DNA from: CAWBJP01 sp963789165
GTDB lineage: Bacteria; Actinomycetota; Acidimicrobiia; IMCC26256; BP-133
DNA length: 64,000 nucleotides
Assembly (NCBI GenBank): GCA_963789165.1
Contig: CAWBJP010000012.1
Span: 186,001-250,000 of the forward strand
Direction of reading: 5' to 3'
Part shown: positions 14,476-22,501 of the stretch, piece by piece
Position numbering within the stretch: the stretch's first letter is position 1
How the letters are laid out: each line of letters starts with the position of its first letter
The notes under the pieces: model-generated
What the model was told of the DNA's origin: nothing
Databases searched by the model: none
The model's input: the letters and a program-made list of their open reading frames with translations, nothing else
Translations under genes and position numbers: made by a program

Positions 14476-15281
14476 ATGGCTGATGCCGACGCCAGGCTCG
14501 ATGACCTCTACGGCCTGCCGCTCAGCGAGTTCATCCCCGCCCGCGACGCCCTGGCCAAGGAGCTCCGGTCCGCCGGTCACAAGGACGAGGCGGCCCAGGT
14601 GAAGGGGGCCCGCAAGCCGTCCCTGGCCGCCTGGGCGCTCAACCAGGTCGCCCGCCGCCACCCGGACGAGGTGGCCCGTCTCCTGGAGGCGGGCCAGGCG
14701 CTGGCCGGAGCGCAGCGGGCCGCCCTGGAGGGGGATGCCGGCGGTCTGCGGGAGGCCGGCCGGGGCCTGGGTGCAGAGGTCCAACGGGTGGCCGGTCGAG
14801 CGGCCGGGTTCCTGGAGAACCCATCTGCCGTCCAGAAGGACCGGATGGCAGCCACGCTGCGGGCCGCCGCCGCCGACGAAGCCGGCGCCGATTTCCTGCG
14901 CCGGGGCGTGCTGGTGGAAGACCTCGAGCCCGCCGGCTTCGGCCTCGAGGCGGCGGCCGGAGCGGTCCGCCCCCGCCCGCCCGGCGGCGGACGGGACCGG
15001 CCAGGACCGCGGAGGCGGCCGAGATCGAAGCCGCCCGGCGGGAGTTACGCCGGGCCGAGGCGGAGGCCGACACGGCGCAGACGAGAGCCGGGCGTCGGGC
15101 GGAGCGGGCCGAAGCGGCGGCGCGCCGGGCGGCCGAGGTCCATCAGGAGGCGGAGGCGCTACGGGCCGAGGCCGAGGAGGCGGCGGGCGAGGCGGTCGCG
15201 GCCCGGCGGCGGGCGGAGGAGGCGGCGAGCCGCCTGGCCGACGCCGAGGCCACCGGCGAAACGGGGGAAGACGCGACGTAG
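14476..15281 (+). CDS. Hypothetical coiled-coil protein (one frame break)
   Basis: The first about 170 residues are a recurrent actinobacterial hypothetical-protein domain: LYGLPLSEFIPARDALAKEL, GHKDEAAQVKGARKPSLAAWALNQVARR and a helical region with FLENPSAVQKDRM. After a frame break near 14990 a second frame encodes an Ala/Glu/Arg-rich coiled coil (AEAAEIEAARRELRRAEAEA through EEAASRLADAEATG), ending in TAG at 15279-15281. The join reproduces the usual architecture of the family, so the break is probably an indel. Function is unknown; the charged helix suggests a scaffold or nucleoid-associated role, but nothing proves it. Confidence 0.75.
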
Positions 15282-15324
15282 CCCCCGCGTCCCTGGGGGA
15301 GGATCAGGACGGGGGGGCTACGTC
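15275..15324 (+). terminator. Strong hairpin overlapping the stop codon
   Basis: The arms at 15275-15292 and 15307-15324 pair at 17 of 18 positions (GACGTAGCCCCC with GGGGGCTACGTC, then CGTCC with GGACG) around a 14-nt loop. The left arm contains the stop codon of the coiled-coil gene. There is no U tract, so termination would be of the non-canonical, actinobacterial type. Confidence 0.6.
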
Positions 15325-15405
15325 AGTCCCACTCACCAACACTGTGATCGGCACGACCGGTCGCCGACTTGAGGGCCCGGGCAGGAATTTCTTTCCGGAT
15401 TCCCG

Positions 15406-15433
15406 GGGACACCCGTACCCCGGGGGTGTCCCT
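15406..15433 (-). terminator. Hairpin at the end of the cupredoxin-like gene
   Basis: GGGACACCC and GGGTGTCCC make a perfect 9-bp stem around a GC-rich loop, directly after the stop codon of the minus-strand gene. No U tract follows. It lies between two convergent genes and could serve either. Confidence 0.5.
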
Positions 15434-15884
15434 CAGGGGGCGGCTGCGGTGGTCGTGGTGGTGGGCGCCGGCTGTTCCGGGGTCGGCGTGCCCGCCGGGA
15501 CGACGACCACGACCCCGGATGTGCCCTGCCCACCGGGGGCGCCGCTGGTTCTCGAGTAGTACGGGAACCGGCCCTCGACGGTGAACACGTGGGTGAACTG
15601 GTTGCGGTCGTCGAGGCACTTGCCGGGGTTTCCGTCGGAGCATTCCGGGCTGGAGTCGAACGACCCGTCGTCCGCCGTCACGCTGTGGACCTTGCCGTAG
15701 TCCTTGTTGGTCCACGTCACCTCCTCGCCCACCTCGACGGTCAGCTCCTTCGGGTCGAACAGACCTTCGGCGATGACGACGTCGTGGCCCCCGGCGGCCC
15801 CGCCGTTCGAGACGGCGAGGAGCAGCACGAGGCCGGTGGCAAGCGGGGCGAGCCAGAGCACCCTTGTGTACGCGCGCGCATCAT
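15433..15884 (-). CDS. Secreted cupredoxin-fold protein lacking most copper ligands
   Basis: A signal-peptide-like helix (VLWLAPLATGLVLLLAV) precedes a plastocyanin/azurin-like domain: VVIAEGLFDPKELTVEVGEEVTW, then KVHSVTADDG with the first His ligand. The C-terminal ligand loop reads YYSRTSGAPGGQGTSG, whereas copper-binding relatives have Cys, His and Met at the Ser, Ser and Thr positions. A Thr/Pro-rich tail ends the protein. The strong SD GAAGAGG sits before ATGATG at 15879-15884, which is out of frame with the mature protein. A one-base indel in the adjacent GCGCGCGCG run would join them, and I used that start. The in-frame alternative is GTG at 15861. Confidence 0.7.
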
Positions 15885-16017
15885 GAACCTCTTCCCCCCC
15901 GCCCGTTGGCGATCGTAACCACGACGCCATTGGGGGACAAGCACTCTGGGTGGTAGCGTTTCCGGTCGGCTACCCCAGTCGATCGGTGCTCGGGGACGAT
16001 CTCGACGGAGGCCCGAC

Positions 16018-17353
16018 ATGCTCATCCGACGGCCCGGCCAGGCCTGGCACCAGATCCAGCCCGTGCTCCATGACGAGCGCGCGCTGCAGACCCTGCTGGC
16101 GCAGTCGCCCGGGCTGTTACCCAGCCCCGGCCCTGGTGAGCTGGCCGTGGCGGCCAACTTCAAGCTGGGCTCGACCGGATCCATCGACATCCTCGGAGTG
16201 GGGATCGACGGTCGGGTCGTCCTCGTCGAGTGCGGCCGCCAGGAGGGACCCGGACGCCGCCCGATGGGTGGCGCCGCCCTGACCGTGGCCGCCGGGTTGT
16301 GGCGGGCGCCCTTCGAGGAGATCGACGCCGCCTTCGCGGCAACGGGCGGGCGTCAGCCTGATCGAGGCGGCGGCCACCTTGGCCCAGGCCACGGGCTTCT
16401 CCTTCGACGAAGGCGCCTTCCGGGAGGCCGTCACCGCCAGCCTGGCCGCCGGTACCTTCCTGCTCGTCCTGGCCGTCGACTCGGTCACCGAGGAGGTCCG
16501 CCAGGTCGTCTCCTACCTCAACGCCGGCGCCCGTCCCGGGCTCTCGGCCGTGGCCCTCGGCCTGCGCTACCTGGCCGAGGACGAGATCGAGATCCTCCTG
16601 CCCTCCGTCTACCGGGGTGAGGCCCTGGGCGGCGAACCGTCCATGCCGCAGCCGACTCCGGCCAGCGCCGCCGCCCAGCCCAACGTCGCCGCCCCCGCTC
16701 CCGCGCCCGTCGCCCGCTCCCTGCCCGCCCGCCCCGGCGCCGGCGTGGCCCCCGTGGCCGCCGCCCCGCCTCCGCCTCCGCCGCCCCGTCCGGTGGCGCC
16801 GGCGCCCGAGCCCGCCCCGGCGCCGGCCCAGGCCGCCGAGCCCGCTCCGGCCGCCGTCGCCGTCAGCGAGCCCGAGGGCCAGAGCGTGAGTGACTCCGAA
16901 GCCGAGGGCGCCTTGTTCAAGAGCCTCTCCGAGGCCTGCCTGCCCGCCGCCGTGGAGTCGGTCCGCCGGCTCTACGACATCGCCAGCATGCGGGGCAAGG
17001 AGCTCCAGTGGGGCCAGGGCGAGCACCCTTCGGTCACCGCCGTCTTCGACATCGGCGGCGCTCCCGTCGGCGTGTGGAGCTGCTACACGGACCTGAAGCC
17101 CTCGTTCGTGATCAACTTCGAGTGGTTGGTGCCCCACGTGGCCCCGGCCAGCCTCCAGAAGCTGGCCGACGCCCTGGGCCAGCTCCAGAGCGTGCCCGAG
17201 CGCTTGGCCGGCCTTTCCGACGCCGGCTACCGCCGCCGTCTGGCTCTGGCCGTCAACGCCGTCCTGGCCCAGCCCGGCTCGGCCGAGGTCATCGCCTCCG
17301 CCATCGACGAGCTGCTCGACAGCGCCAACGCCGAGGCTTCCTCCACCAGCTGA
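16018..17353 (+). CDS. DUF91/PD-(D/E)XK-like domain protein with Pro-rich linker (frame breaks)
   Basis: The N-terminal part matches DUF91-type restriction-endonuclease-fold domains: HDERALQTLLAQSPGLL, then GSIDILGVGIDGRVVLVEC, where relatives continue with Lys. Between about 16235 and 16265 the +1 frame reads ARRDPDAARWV, the expected next segment, so a compensating pair of indels is likely. A further break near 16345 is needed to reach VSLIEAAATLAQATGFSFDEG, FLLVLAVDSVTEEVRQVVSYLNAG and ALGLRYLAEDEIEILLPSVY. A long Pro/Ala linker (about 70 residues) then leads to an unrecognised 140-residue C-terminal domain with LYDIASMRGKELQWGQG and PVGVWSCYTDLKPSFVINFEW. Catalytic competence cannot be judged until the frame errors are resolved. 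Confidence 0.7.
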
Positions 17354-17363
17354 CCTCCAGCGG

Positions 17364-17473
17364 TCTCGCGTTAACCAAACCCACCGCACAGGTCGGTTTC
17401 GCTAACGCGAGATCGGACTGTTCCGTCCCGCGTAGCCAAACCCACCGCACAGGTCGGTTTGGCTAACGCGAGA
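17364..17473. repeat. Two tandem near-identical hairpins
   Basis: Units at 17364-17412 and 17425-17473 are 61 bp apart. Each has arms of the form TCTCGCGTTAnCCAAACC and GGTTTnGCTAACGCGAGA around the same 13-nt loop CACCGCACAGGTC. The stems are about 16-18 bp, the second with a one-base bulge. The block fills most of the 154-bp gap between the DUF91-like gene and the thermonuclease gene. It may be a double terminator or a REP-type element. Confidence 0.75.
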
Positions 17474-17507
17474 CCGTTCTTGTCGTAGCCACCGGGAGAA
17501 TGGGGCC

Positions 17508-18026
17508 ATGCGACGTGCGCGCCTGGTCGGCGTTCTGGTTGCGATGGTCCTGGCGGTGGTTGTCGCCGCCAGCCGCCAGAGCCCTGGGCCGCCGTCAGCG
17601 GTGGCGGACCAGGCCGTCGCCGTCGTCCGCATCGTGGACGGGGACACCCTCATCGTCACCGGGGGAGTGCGGGTCCGGCTCATCGGCATCAACACCCCGG
17701 AGTCGGTCGACCCTCGCCGACCGGTGGAGTGCTTCGGAAAGGAGGCGGCGGCGGCCCTGGCTGGCCTGGTGCCGCCGGGCACCCCCGTCCGCCTGACCTA
17801 CGACGTCGACCGGACGGACGACTTCGGGCGGACCCTGGCCTACCTCTACCGGCAGCCCGACGGCCTCTTCGTCAACGCCGCCCTTGTCGAGGGTGGGTTC
17901 GCCCACCAGGCCACCTACCCCCCCAACGTCGCCCACGTCGGGGAGTTCGCCGCCCTGGCCCGCCAGGCCCGGGCGGCCAACGCCGGCCTGTGGGGTGCCT
18001 GTGTTAGTGGTACGTCGGGCGAATGA
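17508..18026 (+). CDS. Secreted thermonuclease (SNase-like)
   Basis: A 172-residue protein with an N-terminal signal or anchor (RLVGVLVAMVLAVVVAAS) and a staphylococcal-nuclease domain. The catalytic set is visible: the metal Asp in VDGDTLIV, Arg and Glu in VRLIGINTPE, the FGKEA segment and the second Arg in DRTDDFGRTLAYLY. Such enzymes hydrolyse DNA and RNA with Ca2+ outside the cell. The protein should end at about GLWGAC; the last residues and the TGA stop come from the inverted repeat of the adjacent palindromic element, so its 3' end has been rewritten by that insertion. Confidence 0.9.
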   Translation: MRRARLVGVLVAMVLAVVVAASRQSPGPPSAVADQAVAVVRIVDGDTLIVTGGVRVRLIGINTPESVDPRRPVECFGKEAAAALAGLVPPGTPVRLTYDVDRTDDFGRTLAYLYRQPDGLFVNAALVEGGFAHQATYPPNVAHVGEFAALARQARAANAGLWGACVSGTSGE

Positions 18027-18165
18027 TCGGGCGGTTTCGGCGGCCCTGAACGCCGCTGGCGGCGTCCTCCTCCTCGGCGGAGGAACTACTCCGCCTCGTC
18101 GTGCGTCCTTGCCAGCGACGCCCAGGACTCGCCACAACCGCGCCGCCATTCACCCGACGCACCAC
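18007..18165. mobile_element. Putative MITE-like palindromic element
   Basis: A 159-bp imperfect palindrome. The terminal arms are GTGGTACGTCGGGCGAATG and the complement of CATTCACCCGACGCACCAC (17 of 19 matching), flanked by TA on both sides (18005-18006 and 18166-18167). Weaker pairing continues inward for about 30 more bases. It has no convincing gene. The TA flanks suggest a non-autonomous IS630/Tc1-mariner-type element, but no related transposase is in the window. Confidence 0.55.
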
Positions 18166-18249
18166 TAGTCCCAATAGCCGGGTAAACACCCGTTCGCGGC
18201 ATTCGCGCGAAATGCTCGCGCTTGCAAGCAGAGAGCGTTTCTGGCAAGC

Positions 18250-18261
18250 TACTCATGGGTA
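18250..18261. promoter_or_regulatory. Possible TetR-type operator upstream of acyl-CoA dehydrogenase
   Basis: TACTCATGGGTA is a 12-bp near-palindrome (TACYCATGRGTA) 37 bp before the start codon. A perfect palindrome GCTTGCAAGC lies about 20 bp further upstream. TetR-family repressors of fatty-acid genes use sites of this general form; no regulator is encoded next door, so this is tentative. Confidence 0.3.
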
Positions 18262-18297
18262 ACTTAGTCCTGCTTGCGACGCCGAAAGGGTGCTCCG

Positions 18298-19506
18298 ATG
18301 GGTGATTTCTCCCTGGCCCTCAACGAGGACCAGCTCCAGATCCAGAAGTGGGTCCGCGAGTTCGCCGAGCGGACCGTGCGGCCCGCGGCGGCCGAGTGGG
18401 ACGAGCGGGAGGAGACTCCCTGGCCGGTGATCCAGGAAGCGGCCAAGATCGGCCTGTACTCCTGGGAGGCGATGGCCAACTTCTTCGCCGATCCCACCGG
18501 GCTCACCATGGGGATCGCCAACGAGGAGCTGTTCTGGGGAGACGCCGGCATCGCCCTGTCCATCTTCGGGTCGTGCCTGGGTGTGGCCGGGATCATGAAC
18601 AACGGCACCCCCGAGCAGATCATGACCTGGATCCCCCAGTGCTTCGGCACCCCCGAGGACGTGAAGCTGGCCGCCTTCTGCGTGACTGAGCCCAACGCCG
18701 GCTCCGACGTGTCGTCACTGCGCACCCGGGCTGTCCGGGACGGCTCCGACTGGGTGCTCAACGGCACCAAGTGCTTCATCACCAATGGCGGCATCGCCGA
18801 CGTGCACGTGGTGGTGGCCACCATCGATCCCGCCCTCGGTTCCCGGGGCCAGGCCTCCTTCGTGGTGCCTCCGGGCACGCCCGGCCTGTCCATGGGCAAG
18901 AAGGAGCGCAAGATGGGGATCCGGGCCAGCCACACCGCCGAGGTGATCCTCGACGACGTGCGGGTCCCGGCCGAGTGCCTGCTCGGCGGCGAGGAAAAGC
19001 TCGAGGCCCGTCTGGCCCGGGCCCGGGAGGGCGGCAGGACCAACAGCCAGGCCGCCATGCGCACCTTCGAGGCCAGCCGACCGATCGTCGGCATCCAGGC
19101 CGTCGGCATCGCCCGGGCCGCCTACGAGTACGCCCTCGACTACGCCAAGGAGCGCACCCAGTTCGGCAAGCCCATCATCGAGAACCAGGCCATCGCCTTC
19201 CTGCTCGCCGACATGGCCACCGAGATCGACGCCGCCCGCCTGCTCTGCTACCGGGCCCTGTGGCTGGCCCGCAACGGCGACGGCTACCAGATGGCCGAAG
19301 GCTCCATGAGCAAGCTCAAGGCGGGCCGCACCGCCGTGTGGGTCACCGAGCGGGCCATCCAGATCCTCGGCGGCTACGGCTACATCCGCGACTTCCCCGT
19401 CGAGCGCTGGCACCGCGACGCCAAGATCTACGACCTCTTCGAGGGCACCGAGCAGATCCAGCAGCTGGTCATCAGCCGCGCCATCTCCGGCGTGCACATT
19501 CGCTGA
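18298..19506 (+). CDS. Acyl-CoA dehydrogenase
   Basis: A 402-residue flavoenzyme of beta-oxidation-type chemistry, oxidising an acyl-CoA to the 2-enoyl-CoA and passing electrons to ETF. Both family signatures are visible: AAFCVTEPNAGSDVSSLRT around residues 125-145, and the C-terminal ILGGYGYIRDFPVERWHRDAK followed by YDLFEGTEQIQ, whose Glu is the usual catalytic base. GKPIIENQAIAFLLADMAT is the FAD-contact helix. The ATG was chosen for GAAAGGG about 8-14 bases upstream; a TTG 24 bp earlier is in frame but has no site. Its last 30 bp recur at 26346-26377. Confidence 0.94.
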   Translation: MGDFSLALNEDQLQIQKWVREFAERTVRPAAAEWDEREETPWPVIQEAAKIGLYSWEAMANFFADPTGLTMGIANEELFWGDAGIALSIFGSCLGVAGIMNNGTPEQIMTWIPQCFGTPEDVKLAAFCVTEPNAGSDVSSLRTRAVRDGSDWVLNGTKCFITNGGIADVHVVVATIDPALGSRGQASFVVPPGTPGLSMGKKERKMGIRASHTAEVILDDVRVPAECLLGGEEKLEARLARAREGGRTNSQAAMRTFEASRPIVGIQAVGIARAAYEYALDYAKERTQFGKPIIENQAIAFLLADMATEIDAARLLCYRALWLARNGDGYQMAEGSMSKLKAGRTAVWVTERAIQILGGYGYIRDFPVERWHRDAKIYDLFEGTEQIQQLVISRAISGVHIR

Positions 19507-19521
19507 CAAGTGTGGCCGGGA

Positions 19522-19544
19522 TCCGGCGTCCAGGTGGCGCCGGA
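19522..19544 (+). terminator. Hairpin after the acyl-CoA dehydrogenase
   Basis: TCCGGCG and CGCCGGA form a 7-bp stem with a 9-nt loop, 15 bp after the stop codon. No T run follows. Confidence 0.4.
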
Positions 19545-19571
19545 CCCGGACCCCATCCCTCCTCGTAATCT

Positions 19572-19588
19572 GTGTACGAAACGTATAC
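19572..19588. promoter_or_regulatory. Candidate autoregulatory operator of the MazEF-type pair
   Basis: GTGTACG-AAA-CGTATAC is an inverted repeat with one mismatch, 19 bp before the antitoxin ATG and overlapping the probable promoter (TAGGAT follows at 19596). RHH antitoxins normally repress their own operon through such sites. Confidence 0.45.
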
Positions 19589-19607
19589 GGACGGGTAGGA
19601 TGGTGCC

Positions 19608-19865
19608 ATGAGCATCCCTGTCACCGCTCGCCTCGACGCAGAAACGGTGGCCGCCGTGGATCAGGCGGTCGCCGCCGGGTTGGCCCCCAACCGGGGGGCC
19701 GTCGTCTCGGCGGCGGTCCGCGCCTGGCTGGCGAAGCACAGTGAGGAGGCGATCGTGGCCTCCTATCGCCGCCGGTATGCCGAACCCGACGCCGCCCATG
19801 ACGAGTTGATCGAAAAGCTGGCCGCCTTCTCCGCCGCCGCATGCCTCGCCGTCGCCGAGCCCTGA
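19608..19865 (+). CDS. Ribbon-helix-helix antitoxin
   Basis: An 85-residue protein starting ITVARL-like (SIPVTARLDAETVAAVDQAVAAG), the beta-strand and helix of an RHH DNA-binding domain, then NRGAVVSAAVRAWLAKH. The acidic, Ala-rich C-terminus would wrap the toxin. Its 3' end overlaps the MazF-like gene by 25 bp in another frame, the usual layout of a type II pair. Confidence 0.85.
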   Translation: MSIPVTARLDAETVAAVDQAVAAGLAPNRGAVVSAAVRAWLAKHSEEAIVASYRRRYAEPDAAHDELIEKLAAFSAAACLAVAEP

Positions 19866-20176
19866 TCTCCCGAGGGGAGGTCTGGGATGCCCAGATCCCC
19901 GGTGTCGGCACCCACCCGGTCGTGGTGGCGACCCGCGACAGTGCCATCCCACTTGTCCGCTCGCTGGTGTGCGTCCTGGTGACCAGCACTTTTCACGGCC
20001 ATGTGGCCGAGGTCGAGGTCGGCCCGGCGGAGGGTCTGGATCACGACTCGGCCCTGAACTGCGACAACGTGTTCACCCTGCCCAAGGAGATGCTGGTCCG
20101 GCGGCGGGGCGGGCTCGGTCCGGCCAAGGTGACCCAGTTCGATCAGGCCCTGGCCATCGCCCTCGGGCTCACGTAG
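19841..20176 (+). CDS. MazF/PemK-family toxin endoribonuclease
   Basis: A 111-residue protein matching the MazF fold: ISRGEVWDAQIPGVGTHPVVVATRD, VLVTSTFHGHVAEVEVG and NCDNVFTLPKEMLVRRRGGL. MazF enzymes cut mRNA at short sequence motifs when their antitoxin is degraded. Conserved residues of the active site (Arg-Gly-Glu strand, the Thr of VTST) are present, so the toxin looks functional. It lies immediately inside the left copy of the acyl-CoA dehydrogenase 3'-end repeat. Confidence 0.88.
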   Translation: MPRRRRALISRGEVWDAQIPGVGTHPVVVATRDSAIPLVRSLVCVLVTSTFHGHVAEVEVGPAEGLDHDSALNCDNVFTLPKEMLVRRRGGLGPAKVTQFDQALAIALGLT

Positions 20177-20190
20177 CGTCGCCCTTCGCT

Positions 20191-20232
20191 GATTTTGGGA
20201 CGCCGGCGGACGGCGGCGGACGGACGAAAATC
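20191..20232. terminator. Bidirectional terminator-like palindrome
   Basis: GATTTT and AAAATC bracket a GC-rich core (GCCGGCGGACGGCGGC) between the convergent toxin and amidohydrolase genes. A-T tracts on both sides of a GC hairpin fit a shared terminator. Confidence 0.45.
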
Positions 20233-20256
20233 GGTCGTATCCCTCCCGGTCGCTGC

Positions 20257-22047
20257 TCATGGACCCCAGGGCTGGGAGGTGCGCAGCCTGAGGAACTCAC
20301 GCCGGTTGCGGGGGCCGTTCACCTGGTTGGAGGCGTAAGGGGCGGACTCCCTCGGCGTGGCGGGGTTGAGGATGTAGGCGTCCCGCATCTTCTGGACCTC
20401 GTCGCAGTCGAGGGCGTGCCGGACGGCGTCGGGGTCGATCTCGTAGGCCTCGGCGGCGTTGCGGCCCAGGATCCCGTTGCGGATGGTGCGCTCGGGGTGT
20501 GCCACTCCGTCCGTTGGCCAGTCCTGTAAGGCGGGGGAGGAATGTGGCTCCAGGTAGCTCGACCCGGACAGGGCGTTGCGGGTGGGATCGAAGCGGTCGC
20601 CGTCGAGGCCGTAGGGCAGGTGGTAGAGGGCCTTGGCCTCCTCGGTGAGCTCGAGTGCCCGCAGGGCCACGATCTGGGGCTGGGGCGAGCCGAACCACAG
20701 GCTGTCGGTTCCCCAGACCACCCGGCGGGGGCCCACGTGGCGGACGAGCTTGCCGATGAGGTGACCGGCCCGGTCGGGGTTGCCCATGTTCAGCCACCAG
20801 GTGCCCCCCAGTTCGGCGTAGACGTTGGGGGAGTTGCCGTGCTCGAGACCGCGGGGCACGAAGCTGTCGGCGTCCCAGTGGTTCTCCCGAAGGCTTTTGA
20901 TGAGCCCGTCGATGCCGGTGGCGGCCGAGTCGGCCCGGTCGTCCCCAGGGTATGGGCGTACCGGCTCGGCCGCGTAGCCCGAGTGGTAGATGAGGAAGCG
21001 CACGTCCGGGTACTGGCGGGCGGCAGGGCCGACGTCGCGACACGCCGCTGTCTGATAGTCGAAGCCGGGGAAGACGAAGCCCTTGTGGGCGGCCACGACG
21101 GGGGGCATGCCGGTCGTCCGGTGGATCTCCAGCACCCGCTCCAGGGTGGCCATGCCGATGTCGTCGTCGAAGAACCACCCGCTGGCGTAGGGGACGTCGC
21201 CCCACGAGGGATAGAGCTTCCAGCCCCGCAGGATCCCCCGGTAGAGCCCGGCCCGCTCCTCCATGAGCTCGAACTCCTCATCCTGGTAGCGGGGCTTGGC
21301 CCTCGAGCTGCGGCTGGTGGCCCCCCGGTTGGGCATGACGAAGGCGTGCATGACACAGCGCTGGGAGCGGGCCATGCGGTTGACGAGCTCGACCGTCTCC
21401 GCCGCGCCGGCGACCGGGAGGGGCTGGGTGATGTCGGGCGCCGAGGGGACGGCGGAGAGGACGGCGGTGACGGTGGCCGAGTCGAGGAACAGCTCCTTCA
21501 GGTAGTGGTAGCGGGACAGATTCTCGATGGGATCGGCCTCCCCGCCCTTCCCGAAGAAGTAAGGCTGGCCGTCCGGCCCCACTCCGGGGAGCCCACCCGC
21601 CGGGGAGGCCTGGTCGAAAAGGCCGCCCAATATGGCGGTCTCGTACGGGTTGTTGACCCGCCAGGCCCCGTCGGACTCCACGTGGTGGCTCTGGACATCG
21701 AAGACGAACTCGCCCGGCAGGTTGTTGAGCTGGGCGCCGGGGAACTCGAGATCGCAGGCGGCCGGGGTGCGCCCGCCGGCGGCCCCGGCGTAGCGCCCGA
21801 AGCGGCCGGGGGAGAGCAGATCGATGGCCCACAGGCCCACCGCGTAGGCCGCCGCGGTGCGGACGAACTCCCGCCGGCTCAGGCCGAACTTGCGCCGGAC
21901 GCGCTCGCCCTCCTCGTCTTGGAGGCGCATGATCGTCCGCTCCCGGGCCGTCGCTGGCGGAGGGACGAACTCGCCGTTGGAAGCCGGCAGGATGTCGAAC
22001 GGCATTCCCTCGGGAAGCTCCGGCCACCTTGCCCCGTGACGTGACAT
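20257..22047 (-). CDS. Amidohydrolase-family protein with Tat-like signal
   Basis: A 596-residue protein. The N-terminus has a twin-Arg motif LSRREFVRTAAAYAVGLWAIDLL about 50 residues in, suggesting folded export. The rest matches the amidohydrolase_2 TIM-barrel family: GEFVFDVQSHHVE near the start of the barrel, then FLIYHSGY, NVYAELGGTWW and RVVWGTDSLWFG with the late Asp, and ILGRNAAEAYEID near the end. Members are metal-dependent hydrolases or decarboxylases. The ATG was chosen because GGGGTGAGG lies 6 bases upstream. Another Met 42 bp upstream lacks a site. The substrate is unknown. Confidence 0.85.
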   Translation of the reverse strand: MSRHGARWPELPEGMPFDILPASNGEFVPPPATARERTIMRLQDEEGERVRRKFGLSRREFVRTAAAYAVGLWAIDLLSPGRFGRYAGAAGGRTPAACDLEFPGAQLNNLPGEFVFDVQSHHVESDGAWRVNNPYETAILGGLFDQASPAGGLPGVGPDGQPYFFGKGGEADPIENLSRYHYLKELFLDSATVTAVLSAVPSAPDITQPLPVAGAAETVELVNRMARSQRCVMHAFVMPNRGATSRSSRAKPRYQDEEFELMEERAGLYRGILRGWKLYPSWGDVPYASGWFFDDDIGMATLERVLEIHRTTGMPPVVAAHKGFVFPGFDYQTAACRDVGPAARQYPDVRFLIYHSGYAAEPVRPYPGDDRADSAATGIDGLIKSLRENHWDADSFVPRGLEHGNSPNVYAELGGTWWLNMGNPDRAGHLIGKLVRHVGPRRVVWGTDSLWFGSPQPQIVALRALELTEEAKALYHLPYGLDGDRFDPTRNALSGSSYLEPHSSPALQDWPTDGVAHPERTIRNGILGRNAAEAYEIDPDAVRHALDCDEVQKMRDAYILNPATPRESAPYASNQVNGPRNRREFLRLRTSQPWGP

Positions 22048-22055
22048 CGGGAACC

Positions 22056-22256
22056 TCACCCCCCTTCTCGGCGAAGGTAACCGGCGCACTGATCCACGCT
22101 CCCGCCCAGCAAGAGGCAGAACGCCACCAGGCGCGGGTCAAGCTGTTCCTGACGATGGGCGGATTCATTGGAGGCGGAGACGATGGAGGCGGGGGAGATG
22201 ACCATCACACCCAGAAGCGCCAGCAGGGCGACTCCTGCGGCCAGACCCCCCCTCAT
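22056..22256 (-). CDS. Small secreted protein, unknown
   Basis: A 66-residue product with a clear signal-type helix (MRGGLAAGVALLALLGVMVI, Ala/Ser-rich after it) and a short mature part with two Cys (AFCLLLGGSVDQCAGYLRREGG). TGGAG lies 9-13 bases before the ATG. In-frame starts further upstream exist (ATG at 22313). It ends 8 bp before the amidohydrolase start, so the two are probably one operon. I recognise no family. Confidence 0.5.
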   Translation of the reverse strand: MRGGLAAGVALLALLGVMVISPASIVSASNESAHRQEQLDPRLVAFCLLLGGSVDQCAGYLRREGG

Positions 22257-22501
22257 CGGACGAGCTCCACCCCTTCGTGTCTTGGTGATCACGGACCTCT
22301 TCTCCGTTCTCATTTCGAACCGGCGTACCGGTGTCGGCGCCAGCGGTATCGACACCAGGACGTTGTCCTCCACGGGGACGTGCTGCATGCCCTCGAACCC
22401 GGCGGCGAGGGCGGTGACGATCCCGCGACTCATGCCCGAGACGGTACGGATCGCCCCTAGCGGTTTTCTAGCGGTTTGGGCTAGGGCAGGATGAGCGCCG
22501 G

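Noticed and set aside
18004..18189. A 61-codon minus-strand frame inside the palindromic element
   Set aside because: It follows the inverted repeat and lacks a ribosome-binding site; its product has no recognisable fold.
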